Shown here: one piece after another, positions 34,301 to 41,012 of the stretch | Position numbering within the stretch: position 1 is the first letter of the stretch | Layout: each line of letters begins with the position of its first letter | Source of the DNA: Streptomyces pseudovenezuelae | Lineage (GTDB): Bacteria > Actinomycetota > Actinomycetes > Streptomycetales > Streptomycetaceae | Reading direction: 5' to 3' | DNA: 64,000 bases | Assembly: GCF_029892565.1 (NCBI RefSeq) | Contig: NZ_JARXVH010000006.1 | Location: 310,001 to 374,000 of the forward strand | The notes under the pieces: generated by a model | What the model saw: the letters and a program-made list of their open reading frames with translations, nothing else | What the model was told of the DNA's origin: nothing | The model's database searches: none | Made by a program: the position numbers and the translations under genes

Positions 34301-34635
34301 GATTCCAGCGCGAGGGCCTGGGGCGTCGTACCGACCTGATGCCCCTCCCGTACGCCGCGAAGGGCACCGTCGCCGCGGAGTTCGGCAGCAAGCAGCGTGC
34401 CTCCTGGACCGTGTCCGTCCTCACCGACGCCCCCGTCGTCGCCTACGCAGTGTCCGGCTGGTCCGACGGCCGTACCGTCGACACCCCACAGCCCGCCGAG
34501 GAAGCCATGAAGTCCGGCGCCACCGCACCCCCCGCCCAGGCCGGGCTCGGCAACGAGGCCCAGGGCCTCGCCGACCGCGTCGAACGTGCTCTGCGCAGGG
34601 ACGTGAGCAGCCCCGCCTCGGAGCAACCCTCATGA
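31306..34635 (+). CDS. Very large repetitive membrane protein, partner of a mycosin
   Basis: 1109 aa. Residues 1-850 are low-complexity Pro/Ser/Gly/Arg sequence with degenerate repeats of the type SAPVDTARAPGSAVPSG; in the DNA a 69-base unit is repeated exactly at 32962 and 33031, and an 88-codon super-repeat is visible. RGRRLGVRIPPR then precedes one membrane helix (about 864-886). By the positive-inside rule the long tail is cytoplasmic and the last 220 residues (with Cys pair CQSAF...GCQRLL) are outside. No enzyme motif seen. The stop overlaps the mycosin start (ATGA), so the two are translationally coupled. It could be an anchor or substrate for that protease. GGGGGG lies upstream of the ATG. 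Confidence 0.85.
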   Translation: MSTEARHASNPPRRTPSPQPPTPGACEDPSAPPPHENGTTPSPDHANGTAVTGTGAPDRASMPGAGGSWSDSGPVVGSAWSAAGGASGNEWGAMDGTSSATDAGGSRGSRGHVPGASAGAAAGGSGGVWSPWRGSQPFDAFAERPGPRDARARTGTGNGTGGESPDEPDAGRTSVPRRVNGTEQSDADRPTSGPSPAHPHFPNLRSPQDVGSAPLPPPQASARFPDIPPPPAGETHRDETATPSRGDGRGGSTPGTPPRAVDGRGSAVPDGTAQGVDARGVRDAGVPSRGDARGTSFPGTSPRGADARGTTVPGTSMPGSTAQGGGAQGRTAPPVPGTPPPAPAVPPRPSHRPTAPFRLMHPTPAETGQETTRRQRPVPGESSDESATRWDAAASDQPRRPGPSEPPAPGSRPTSGPRPSATPPAPDTRPDSPPPARPPGWPVPSGPGARSASPSADPTRTPGPTAPPARTARPSSASADEAGAPYSPPASRQGSAPVDSGRAPGSGGRSGSAPVDPARAPYSSPAPRQGSAPADADRASGSTAPPRPEGRPGSAPVDTARAPGSAVPSGPGGRSGSAPVDTARAPGSAVPSGPGGRSGSAPVDPARGPYSASAPRQGSAPADADRASGSTAPPRPEGRPGSASGDTARAPHSPPTSRQGSAPADTGRPSGSGGRSGSAPVDPTRAPYSAPPSRQGSAPVDSTRTPGPAVPPRPDGRPGSASSDAPYPPAPPRPGSAPSRTPDSPTPSAPIAHPVSGSANAVQAPRSGPGARPAPAPVSDDPAHAPRRTPITDTHSIPPSPMPPAPMDPPRSDSPVGVAPDPALNWSAPVVPGAGRPVVSFGEPEGYDERVRGRRLGVRIPPRVAAVAVCIVLGLGLIGGAVTGSWLVGDSGDGGTRDTFSAAAGLWHSVPVDRLFPTTVQGQGAGPGGADRTWTRIAVAPDSGCQSAFDPLLKKVLAPVGCQRLLRATYTDATQSFVTTVGLLFTKADAVGMKSLASRFQREGLGRRTDLMPLPYAAKGTVAAEFGSKQRASWTVSVLTDAPVVAYAVSGWSDGRTVDTPQPAEEAMKSGATAPPAQAGLGNEAQGLADRVERALRRDVSSPASEQPS
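32962..33099 (+). repeat. Exact tandem duplication of a 69-base unit in a coding region
   Basis: Copies 32962-33030 and 33031-33099 are identical, each encoding 23 residues beginning SAPVDTARAPG. They sit in a wider field of diverged copies (about 32780-33480) with a super-period of 264 bases (GCTGACGCCGACCGCGCG at 32905 and 33169). Identity between copies points to recent slippage or unequal crossing-over. Confidence 0.9.
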
Positions 34636-35813
34636 CGCGCCGCCGCAGGAGGGCCGGAGTGGTGAGCGTGCTGCTCGCCGCCTCCCTTGCCCTCGTCCCC
34701 TCCACCGTCGCCCACGCCGACGGCATCCGCGCCCAGCAGTGGGCCCTCGACGCCCTGCACACCCAGGAGGCCTGGCAGACCACCAAGGGCGAGGGCATCA
34801 CCGTCGCCGTCCTCGACACCGGCGTCGAGACCGACCACCCCGACCTCGCCGGCAACGTCCTGCCCACCCAGGACATGATCGGCTTCGGCGCCAAGGAGGG
34901 GGACCGCGCCTGGGCCCGGCACGGCACCGCCATGGCCGGCATCATCGCCGGCCACGGACACGGCCCCGGCAACGCCGACGGAGTCATGGGCATCGCCCCC
35001 GAGGCGAAGATCCTCCCCGTCCGCGTGATCCTGGAGGACGGCGACTCCGCCCGCGCCAAGGCCCGCAGCACCCGCGGCAACGCCCTCGCCGAAGGCATCC
35101 GCTGGGCCGCCGACCACGGCGCCGACGTCATCAACCTCTCCCTCGGCGACGACTCCGCCTCCGCACACCCCGAACCCACCGAGGACGAAGCCGTCCAGTA
35201 CGCGCTCAAGAAGGGCGTGACCGTCGTCGCCTCCGCCGGAAACGGCGGCGAGAAGGGCGACCACGTCTCCTACCCGGCCGCCTACCCGGGCGTCATCGCC
35301 GCGACCGCCGTCGACCGCTACGGCACCCGCGCCGCCTTCTCCACCCGCCGCTGGTACGCCACGGTCAGCGCCCCGGGCGTCAACATCGTCATCGCCGACC
35401 CCGACCACAAGTACTACGAGGGCTGGGGGACCAGCGCCGCCTCCGCCTTCGTCTCCGGAGCCGTCGCCCTCATCAAGGCCTCCCACCCGGGACTGACCCC
35501 GGCCCAGGTCAAGGACCTCCTGGAGGACACCGCCCGGGACGCCCCGACCGGCGGCCGAGACGACTCCCGCGGCTTCGGCATGATCGACCCGGCCGCGGCC
35601 ATCAAGGCGGCGGGTGGACTCAAGCCGGAGGGGCTGACGGCCGCCTCCTACGGCGAGAAGTACTTCGGCCAGGGTCCGGACGCCCCCAAGTCCGATGACG
35701 ACACGAGCAGTTGGGCGGCCCCGCTGGCCGGGGGTGCCGGCGGTCTCTTGCTCGTCGCGGCGGTCGTCGTGTGGCGCGGGCGCCGACCCCGCACCCACCA
35801 AGAGGACTTCTAG
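34632..35813 (+). CDS. Mycosin-like membrane-anchored subtilase (S8)
   Basis: 393 aa. Signal peptide (1-29), catalytic Asp62 in AVLDTGVETDHPDL, His97 in RHGTAMAGIIAG, Ser268 in GTSAAS (the usual GTSMA has Ala for Met), and a C-terminal helix (about 360-378) followed by Arg-rich tail. This layout equals the MycP proteases of type VII secretion, with the catalytic domain outside the membrane. No EccB/C/D/E or WXG100 gene lies in this window, so it works alone or with a remote system. Coupled by ATGA to the large repeat protein. The stop TAG lies inside a 20-base tandem repeat. Confidence 0.93.
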   Translation: MTRRRRRAGVVSVLLAASLALVPSTVAHADGIRAQQWALDALHTQEAWQTTKGEGITVAVLDTGVETDHPDLAGNVLPTQDMIGFGAKEGDRAWARHGTAMAGIIAGHGHGPGNADGVMGIAPEAKILPVRVILEDGDSARAKARSTRGNALAEGIRWAADHGADVINLSLGDDSASAHPEPTEDEAVQYALKKGVTVVASAGNGGEKGDHVSYPAAYPGVIAATAVDRYGTRAAFSTRRWYATVSAPGVNIVIADPDHKYYEGWGTSAASAFVSGAVALIKASHPGLTPAQVKDLLEDTARDAPTGGRDDSRGFGMIDPAAAIKAAGGLKPEGLTAASYGEKYFGQGPDAPKSDDDTSSWAAPLAGGAGGLLLVAAVVVWRGRRPRTHQEDF

Positions 35814-35880
35814 ACGCCGGAGAGGACTTCTGGATTCCGGAGAGGACCTCTGGATTCCGGGGAGAGCTTCTAGACGTCGT
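35801..35880. repeat. Four 20-bp tandem repeats spanning two convergent stops
   Basis: Units begin at 35801, 35821, 35841 and 35861: AGAGGACTTCTAGACGCCGG, AGAGGACTTCTGGATTCCGG, AGAGGACCTCTGGATTCCGG and GGAGAGCTTCTAGACGTCGT. Units 2 and 3 differ at one base. Unit 1 contains the mycosin stop (TAG) and unit 4 contains the stop of the minus-strand hydrolase (CTA), each within a TCTAGA palindrome. Confidence 0.9.
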
Positions 35881-36832
35881 CCCCTGTGAACACCGACACC
35901 GCCGCCTTCGCCGTCGCCTCGACCAGCGAAATCCCCTTCGCCTGCGTCGAGTTGCCCTTCGACAGCACGGCCACCAGGTAGGCATGGCCGTCCGTCGCGG
36001 TCACGCGCCCGATGCTGTTGATGTCCCACAGGCCGGTGGTGCTCCGGGCCAGCCAGCCGTTCTTCAGCGCCCACGCGGAACCATCGGCCGCGGCCGACAC
36101 TCCCCAGTGCTGATCGGCGGCTATCTCACCCATCAGGCCCTGCACATACGTCCGTGAGGTCTCGCTCAGTTGCGAGTCGTCCCCGAACACCTGCCGCAAC
36201 AGGGCGAGTTGGTCGGCGGTGGTGGTCTGGGTCAGTCCCCACAGCGCCCCGTCGCCGCCCTCGGTGTCGGTGAGCCCGAGCTTCTTGTTCGCCGCGTCCA
36301 GGCCGCCGGCCTTGCCGATGATGTCCCACAGCGCGGACGCGGAGGCGTTGTCGCTGTTCTCGATCATCGTGGTGGCGTACGCCTTCTCCTGCGCGGACAG
36401 CCGCGTACCCGCCTCCTGGTGCTGGAGCAGCAGCGTCGCCAGGATGTCGACCTTGACGATGCTCGCCGTGTCGAAGGAGCCGTCCCCGTACGCGGCGCTG
36501 TCGCCGGAGTCCAGGTCCAGCACCGCCACCGACACCTTCGCGTCGCCCGTGACGGCCACGGACTTCATGGCCTTCGCCAGCAGGGCGTCGTTGTCGACCG
36601 TCGGCTCCGCGACCGGCTCCACCGATTCCTCCCCGTCCGCCGAGGCCGAGGACGGGGCCGACGGCTGCACCGTCGACGATACGGGGCTCGTACCGGTGTG
36701 CGCCTGAGCCTTCACGTAGACGGTCCCCGCCGCCGTACCGCCGACGATGGTGACGGCGGCGAGGGCGGTGTACAGGAGGGGGCGCGTCCGGGACGGGCGG
36801 GCACGTCGGCCGCGGACTCTGGAGGACTCCAT
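35870..36832 (-). CDS. Class A beta-lactamase-fold serine hydrolase
   Basis: 320 aa with an N-terminal membrane helix (about 19-40) acting as uncleaved anchor or signal, a Ser/Pro/Glu linker, then the hydrolase domain. SIVK (124-127) is the SxxK nucleophile motif and SDN (160-162) the second box; the third box reads KNG (257-259) in place of KTG. I cannot find an ExxLN omega-loop glutamate, so penicillin hydrolysis is doubtful and a peptidoglycan peptidase or penicillin-binding role is more likely. It faces outside the cell. Its stop lies in the last 20-base tandem repeat. Confidence 0.87.
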   Translation of the reverse strand: MESSRVRGRRARPSRTRPLLYTALAAVTIVGGTAAGTVYVKAQAHTGTSPVSSTVQPSAPSSASADGEESVEPVAEPTVDNDALLAKAMKSVAVTGDAKVSVAVLDLDSGDSAAYGDGSFDTASIVKVDILATLLLQHQEAGTRLSAQEKAYATTMIENSDNASASALWDIIGKAGGLDAANKKLGLTDTEGGDGALWGLTQTTTADQLALLRQVFGDDSQLSETSRTYVQGLMGEIAADQHWGVSAAADGSAWALKNGWLARSTTGLWDINSIGRVTATDGHAYLVAVLSKGNSTQAKGISLVEATAKAAVSVFTGDDV

Positions 36833-36976
36833 GTTCGCGATGCTCGGCGCGGTGGCTGTGCGGGCCGTTAGACGCAGGTTAGATGTGTGTCAGGGAAATC
36901 TGAGAAACCCGTGAAGTTGGTGACCGCCAGGTTTCCGGCCCCGCACAAGCCCAGCAGCATCCCCCCTATAGGGTCG

Positions 36977-37714
36977 ATGACCGTGGCGAACAAGAACATT
37001 CCCGACCCCGGCTTCTCCGACGACGACGGCTCCGCCGACCCCCGGCTGAGCGCGGCGCTCGCGGCCTGGGCCGAGGACCGCAGCGCCGTGGGACCCGTCC
37101 TGGCGGCGCTGAAGGGCGCCCGGCTGCTGGTTCCCGTCGTCGCCGTGCTCGGCGAGGTCGAGGAGGACGAGAACGGGCTGCGCCGCGAGAAGACCAGCGA
37201 CATGGCCGTGCCAACCCTGAAGGCCGGCGCCCGCACCGCCCTGCCCGCCTTCACCTCCACCGAGTCGCTGGCCCGCTGGGACCCGACAGCCCGCCCCGTC
37301 GCCGTACCCCTGCACCAGGCGCTGCAGGCCGCCGCGCACGAGAAGGCGGACACGGTGGTGCTGGACCTGGCCGGTCCGGTGCCGTACGAGCTGACGGGGC
37401 CGGCGCTGCGCGCGCTCGCCGAGGGGCGTACGACGGCCGACCCGCTCGCCGACCCCGCCGTACGGGACGCGGTGCGCACCGCGGTCGCCGCCGAGTCCGC
37501 CGTGCTCCGCGCCCACCTCGGGCCCGGACAGGCCGACGGCACCCTGGCCCTCGTACTCGACCCATCCGCCGCCCCGGCCGAGGCCGCCCGAGCGGTCGCC
37601 GAGCGGCTCGCCGCCTCGGAAACACTCAGGGCCCGCCTGGTCCGCGGCCTCGACCTGGCACTGCTGCCGGCCGGGGCGACGCCACCGGGCGAGCCCTTGT
37701 ACGTACGAGGGTGA
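36977..37714 (+). CDS. SseB-family protein
   Basis: 245 aa. The SseB N-terminal fold is visible as ARLLVPVVAVLGEVEEDENG, DMAVPTLKAGARTALPAFTS and ARPVAVPLHQALQAAAHEKADTVVLDL. Cytoplasmic; the family name derives from a sulfurtransferase/secretion-enhancer annotation and the true role is unknown. TAGGGT ends 2 bases before the ATG at 36977 and 8 bases before a GTG at 36983, so a leaderless transcript starting at the GTG is a real alternative. It may form a conserved pair with the adjacent DUF1844 gene near infC. Confidence 0.83.
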   Translation: MTVANKNIPDPGFSDDDGSADPRLSAALAAWAEDRSAVGPVLAALKGARLLVPVVAVLGEVEEDENGLRREKTSDMAVPTLKAGARTALPAFTSTESLARWDPTARPVAVPLHQALQAAAHEKADTVVLDLAGPVPYELTGPALRALAEGRTTADPLADPAVRDAVRTAVAAESAVLRAHLGPGQADGTLALVLDPSAAPAEAARAVAERLAASETLRARLVRGLDLALLPAGATPPGEPLYVRG

Positions 37715-37739
37715 AGGCGTGTGAGAGGAGGAGGACGGG

Positions 37740-38126
37740 CTAGCCGTAGATCGGGCCCGTGTACTTCTCCCCCGGACCCTGGCCCGGCTCGTCCTTGACG
37801 ATCGACGCCTCACGGAAGGCCAGCTGCAGCGACTTCAGGCCGTCCCGCAGGGGAGCGGCGTGGAAGGAGCTGATCTCGGTCGCGCTCGCGTCCAGCAGAC
37901 CGGCCAGCGCGTGCACCAGCTTGCGGGCCTCGTCCAGGTCCTTGTACTTGTCGCCCTCCTCGGTGAGACCGAGCTTCACCGCGGCGGCGCTCATCAGGTT
38001 GACGGCGACCGTCACGATCACCTCGACGGCGGGGACCTCGGCGATGTCACGGGTCATCTCGTCGAAACCGGGGGACTGCGGGACCTCGGCGGAGTCGGCG
38101 GGGAAGTCGGCAGGCGTGTCACTCAT
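37740..38126 (-). CDS. DUF1844 protein
   Basis: 128 aa, almost entirely helical. The conserved core is EVIVTVAVNLMSAAAVKLGL and EARKLVHALAGLLDA, characteristic of DUF1844. Small acidic cytoplasmic protein conserved next to infC in actinobacteria; function unknown. The ATG at 38126 is chosen because TAGGGT lies exactly 7 bases upstream on the minus strand, the spacing of a leaderless transcript; a GTG at 38135 would fall inside that gap. Divergent from the infC leader. Confidence 0.88.
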   Translation of the reverse strand: MSDTPADFPADSAEVPQSPGFDEMTRDIAEVPAVEVIVTVAVNLMSAAAVKLGLTEEGDKYKDLDEARKLVHALAGLLDASATEISSFHAAPLRDGLKSLQLAFREASIVKDEPGQGPGEKYTGPIYG

Positions 38127-38133
38127 AGGCCTC

Positions 38134-38139
38134 ACCCTA
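38134..38139 (-). promoter_or_regulatory. -10 hexamer TAGGGT of a leaderless promoter
   Basis: Read on the minus strand, TAGGGT is followed by 7 bases and the ATG of the DUF1844 gene. Same architecture as at 57494-57499. Confidence 0.55.
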
Positions 38140-38187
38140 GAGCGCGGCGCACGCCGATTCGCACCACCCCCTGGTAGCTGCTAACCT

Positions 38188-38487
38188 TGTGTGACGACCG
38201 GCCGGACGCTTATGTGCCCGGCCCTCAAGTGGAGGCTCCGATCTCCCACCCAGCTGTCCTTCGGGACGGCGGGTCACCCCGGTCAGGCGGCCGCCATCGT
38301 TCCGTACGGACGATGGAGTCGCCCGAAAGTGCGCCCCGCGATCCCTCGCGGCGGTGCTCCGGTAGTGCTTGGAGCCCCGCCTTGTGATCGTCCGGGGCAT
38401 TTTTTGTGCTTCGGTGCGGTTAGGTCTGTCAAAAGACAAACGCGGCTGTCCGCCAGACCGCCGTGTGGTGCTAACCGAGGAGGATCC
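38188..38487 (+). ncRNA. Structured infC mRNA leader
   Basis: About 300 bases of untranslated leader between a TAACCT -10 candidate (38182-38187) and infC. It contains a 9-pair hairpin at 38294-38316 (CCATCGT...ACGATGG), a GCTCC/GGAGC pairing (about 38356-38376) that overlaps the 5' arm of the terminator at 38374, then the terminator itself and a Shine-Dalgarno. Mutually exclusive pairings of this kind suggest attenuation, as seen for infC-rpmI-rplT leaders elsewhere. No coding frame is convincing here. Confidence 0.65.
38374..38405 (+). terminator. Intrinsic terminator inside the infC leader (attenuator)
   Basis: GCCCCG (38374-38379) and CGGGGC (38393-38398) form a GC-only stem with a 13-base loop, followed at once by ATTTTTT. 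A true U-tract terminator is rare in Streptomyces, and this one sits upstream of, not after, a gene, so it must be read through for infC expression. Confidence 0.75.
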
Positions 38488-39162
38488 ATCAGCACCGAGC
38501 CCCGTATCAACGACCGGATTCGCGTTCCCGAAGTGCGACTTGTCGGTCCGAGCGGCGAGCAGGTCGGGATTGTTCCGCTTGCCAAGGCCCTTGAGCTTGC
38601 CCAGGAGTACGACCTGGACCTGGTCGAGGTTGCGGCGAGTGCACGTCCGCCGGTCTGCAAGCTCATGGACTACGGGAAGTTCAAGTACGAGTCGGCCATG
38701 AAGGCCCGTGAGGCGCGCAAGAACCAGGCGCACACGGTCATCAAGGAGATGAAGCTCCGGCCGAAGATCGACCCGCACGACTATGACACCAAGAAGGGTC
38801 ACGTCGTCCGGTTCCTCAAGCAGGGCGACAAGGTCAAGATCACGATCATGTTCCGTGGTCGCGAGCAGTCCCGGCCCGAGTTGGGCTACCGACTGCTGCA
38901 GCGTCTCGCGGAGGACGTTCAGGACCTCGGGTTCATCGAGTCGAACCCGAAGCAGGACGGCCGAAACATGATCATGGTTCTCGGTCCGCACAAGAAGAAG
39001 ACCGAGGCGATGGCCGAGGCCCGCCAGGCGCAGGAAGCCCGCAAGGCAGAAGCGAAGGCCAACCCCGGCAAGTCGCAGAACGCCGCGGAGAGCGACCTCG
39101 CCGACGACGACCTCGCCGAGGAATCCGTCGAGGCTCCGGCCGAGGCGACTGCCGAGGCGTGA
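38488..39162 (+). CDS. infC: Translation initiation factor IF-3, AUC start
   Basis: 224 aa. GAGGAGG (38477-38483) lies 4 bases before ATC at 38488, and the protein then begins STEPRINDRIRVPEVRL, the conserved IF-3 N-terminus. No in-frame ATG, GTG or TTG exists near the Shine-Dalgarno. IF-3 rejects non-canonical start codons, so an AUC/AUU start allows autoregulation, as in E. coli infC. N-domain about 5-75, linker, C-domain about 85-175 (FRGREQSRPELGYRLLQRL), then an acidic Ala/Glu tail of about 45 residues common in actinobacteria. First gene of infC-rpmI-rplT. Confidence 0.96.
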   Translation: MSTEPRINDRIRVPEVRLVGPSGEQVGIVPLAKALELAQEYDLDLVEVAASARPPVCKLMDYGKFKYESAMKAREARKNQAHTVIKEMKLRPKIDPHDYDTKKGHVVRFLKQGDKVKITIMFRGREQSRPELGYRLLQRLAEDVQDLGFIESNPKQDGRNMIMVLGPHKKKTEAMAEARQAQEARKAEAKANPGKSQNAAESDLADDDLAEESVEAPAEATAEA

Positions 39163-39205
39163 TCCAGGGGGACGCGAGTCCCCAGGACATAACCGATACA
39201 AGCGA

Positions 39206-39246
39206 CGCTCCACCGTGCCCGGTTTTCACAACCGGGCACCGGAGCG
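39206..39246 (+). promoter_or_regulatory. Strong hairpin between infC and rpmI
   Basis: GTGCCCGGTT (39215-39224) pairs perfectly with AACCGGGCAC (39230-39239) around TTCAC, extended by CGCTCC/GGAGCG outside a small bulge. There is no U-run, and the downstream ribosomal genes must be expressed, so it is more likely an RNase or ribosomal-protein recognition site than a terminator. Confidence 0.7.
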
Positions 39247-39270
39247 CCACCGACGAGGAGATACGGCGCT

Positions 39271-39465
39271 ATGCCGAAGAACAAGTCGCACAGCGGTGCC
39301 AGCAAGCGCTTCAAGATCACCGGCTCCGGCAAGGTGCTCCGCGAGCGTGCCGGCAAGCGCCACCTGCTCGAGCACAAGTCGTCCCGTGTGACGCGTCGCC
39401 TCACCGGCAACGCAGAGATGGCCCCGGGCGACGCCAAGAAGATCAAGAAGCTTCTCGGCAAGTGA
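39271..39465 (+). CDS. rpmI: 50S ribosomal protein L35
   Basis: 64 aa, full length for L35: begins MPKNKSHSGASKRFKITGSG and carries the basic core RERAGKRHLLEHKS typical of the family. Part of the large ribosomal subunit. GACGAGGAG precedes the ATG. It lies between two strong mRNA hairpins, in the conserved infC-rpmI-rplT order. Confidence 0.98.
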   Translation: MPKNKSHSGASKRFKITGSGKVLRERAGKRHLLEHKSSRVTRRLTGNAEMAPGDAKKIKKLLGK

Positions 39466-39497
39466 CGTACGCGGCGCTCCGGTTGAGCGCCGTACGT
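39465..39497 (+). promoter_or_regulatory. Hairpin starting in the rpmI stop codon
   Basis: ACGTACGCGGCGCTC (39465-39479) pairs with GAGCGCCGTACGT (39485-39497) with a two-base bulge around CGGTT. The 5' arm includes the last base of the rpmI stop codon. It may uncouple rpmI and rplT translation or bind L20. Confidence 0.65.
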
Positions 39498-39566
39498 CTG
39501 GACCGGGACCCCATCGATTCCGGGCCGTGTGAGTCCAACCACGGCCCCGCTACAAGGAGTTAACAA

Positions 39567-39950
39567 GTGGCACGCGTCAAGCGGGCAGTCAACGCCCACA
39601 AGAAGCGCCGGGCGATTCTCGAAGCCGCCTCCGGCTACCGCGGTCAGCGTTCGCGCCTGTACCGCAAGGCCAAGGAGCAGGTCACCCACTCGCTGGTCTA
39701 CAACTACAACGACCGCAAGAAGCGCAAGGGCGACTTCCGTCGGCTGTGGATCCAGCGCATCAACGCCGCTGCCCGCGCCAACGGCATCACGTACAACCGC
39801 TTCATCCAGGGTCTGAACGCGGCCAACATCGAGGTCGACCGCAAGATCCTCGCGGAGCTGGCCGTCAACGACGCCGGTGCGTTCGCCGCGCTCGTCGAGG
39901 TCGCGCAGAAGGCTCTGCCGAGCGACGTCAACGCGCCCAAGGCTGCGTGA
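39567..39950 (+). CDS. rplT: 50S ribosomal protein L20
   Basis: 127 aa, GTG start at 39567 with AAGGAG upstream. MARVKRAVNAHKKRRAILE at the start and RRLWIQRINAAARANGITYN in the middle are diagnostic. L20 is an early 50S assembly protein that binds 23S rRNA and in several bacteria represses its own operon through mRNA structure; the hairpins upstream make that plausible here. Slightly longer C-terminus than in E. coli. Confidence 0.98.
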   Translation: MARVKRAVNAHKKRRAILEAASGYRGQRSRLYRKAKEQVTHSLVYNYNDRKKRKGDFRRLWIQRINAAARANGITYNRFIQGLNAANIEVDRKILAELAVNDAGAFAALVEVAQKALPSDVNAPKAA

Positions 39951-40108
39951 TCGCTGCGCTGGCTCCGGCCGGCGTCACTGTGTGGACCCGTGGGTTTCTG
40001 CCTGCGGGTCCATTGCGTTGAGTGGTGCGGGACGGCTCGGCACCGCCGTTGCCCGCCGTCGTGGTTGATCGCCGTCGCGGCGGAGAAGTGGTACGGAAAG
40101 TGAGTTGG

Positions 40109-40957
40109 ATGTCCCCCGTCAGCCCTGAGTTGATCTCCCCCCGTTCCCCCCGCGTCTCCGCCGCCCGGCGGCTCGCCAAGCGGAACTTTCGGGGGAAGGA
40201 GCGGCTGTTTCTGGCCGAGGGGCCGCAGGCCGTGCGGGAGGCTGCCGGGTTCGGGGACACGCTCGTCGAGCTGTTCGCCACCGTCGAGGCCGCGGAGCGG
40301 TACGCCGACATCGTCGGTGAGGCGCGGGATGTTGGCGCTCGGGTGCATCTTGCCGACGAGCAGGTCATCGCCGACATCTCGACTACCGTCACCCCGCAGG
40401 GACTTGTCGGGATCTGCCGGTTTCTCGACACGCCCTTCGCCGAGATCCTCGCCGCTCGGCCCAGGCTTGTCGCCGTCCTTGCGAACGTGCGGGACCCCGG
40501 TAATGCGGGGACCGTGCTGCGGTGCGCCGATGCTGCCGGCGCCGAGGCCGTCGTACTGACCGATGCTTCTGTGGATCTCTACAACCCGAAGGCCGTACGG
40601 GCCTCCGTCGGTTCTCTCTTTCATCTGCCCGTCGCTGTCGGGGTGCCCGTCGAGGAGGCCGTGGCCGGGCTCAAGGGGATCGGGGTGCGGATTCTCGCCG
40701 CCGACGGGGCCGGGACCGATGACCTCGACGACGAGCTGGACCAGGGGACCATGGGCGGGCCGACCGCCTGGGTGTTCGGGAACGAGGCGTGGGGGCTGCC
40801 GGAGGAGACCCGGGTGCTCGCGGACGCCGTGGTGCGGGTTCCGATCCACGGGAAGGCCGAGAGCCTGAACCTCGCCACCGCCGCCGCCGTATGTCTCTAT
40901 GCGTCGGCCCGTGCACAGCGCGCCTCCGGAGGGTGCCGCTCCGTCACCGAGAGCTAG
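40109..40957 (+). CDS. SpoU/TrmH-family rRNA 2'-O-methyltransferase
   Basis: 282 aa. An N-terminal substrate-binding L30-like part (about 20-90, RRLAKRNFRGKERLFLAEGPQAV) is followed by the knotted SpoU domain with motif 1 ANVRDPGNAGTVLRCADAAG, motif 2 VFGNEAWGLPEE and motif 3 VPIHGKAESLNLATAAAV. It methylates a ribose in 23S rRNA using SAM, related to TsnR/RlmB; the site is unknown. The position after rplT supports a ribosome role. Start uncertain: ATG 40109 chosen, GTG at 40100 or 40088 possible. Confidence 0.93.
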   Translation: MSPVSPELISPRSPRVSAARRLAKRNFRGKERLFLAEGPQAVREAAGFGDTLVELFATVEAAERYADIVGEARDVGARVHLADEQVIADISTTVTPQGLVGICRFLDTPFAEILAARPRLVAVLANVRDPGNAGTVLRCADAAGAEAVVLTDASVDLYNPKAVRASVGSLFHLPVAVGVPVEEAVAGLKGIGVRILAADGAGTDDLDDELDQGTMGGPTAWVFGNEAWGLPEETRVLADAVVRVPIHGKAESLNLATAAAVCLYASARAQRASGGCRSVTES

Positions 40958-41012
40958 TAGGGTGACCAGCTCGGGAGCCACCTGCGCCGGTTGAAAGGCG
41001 GGATACGGGGAT

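Noticed and set aside
31306..35813. A type VII secretion locus
   Set aside because: Only a mycosin-like protease is present; no EccB, EccC, EccD, EccE or WXG100 gene can be found in the window.
35801..35880. CRISPR-like array
   Set aside because: The 20-base units are directly abutting with no spacers, and no cas gene is present.
35870..36832. Active beta-lactamase resistance gene
   Set aside because: SxxK and SDN are present, but the KTG box is KNG and no omega-loop ExxLN glutamate is visible, so resistance should not be claimed.
38404..38487. TTG at 38404 as a standard start for infC
   Set aside because: It sits in the terminator U-run, has no Shine-Dalgarno and would add a non-conserved stretch; the AUC with GAGGAGG fits IF-3 biology.
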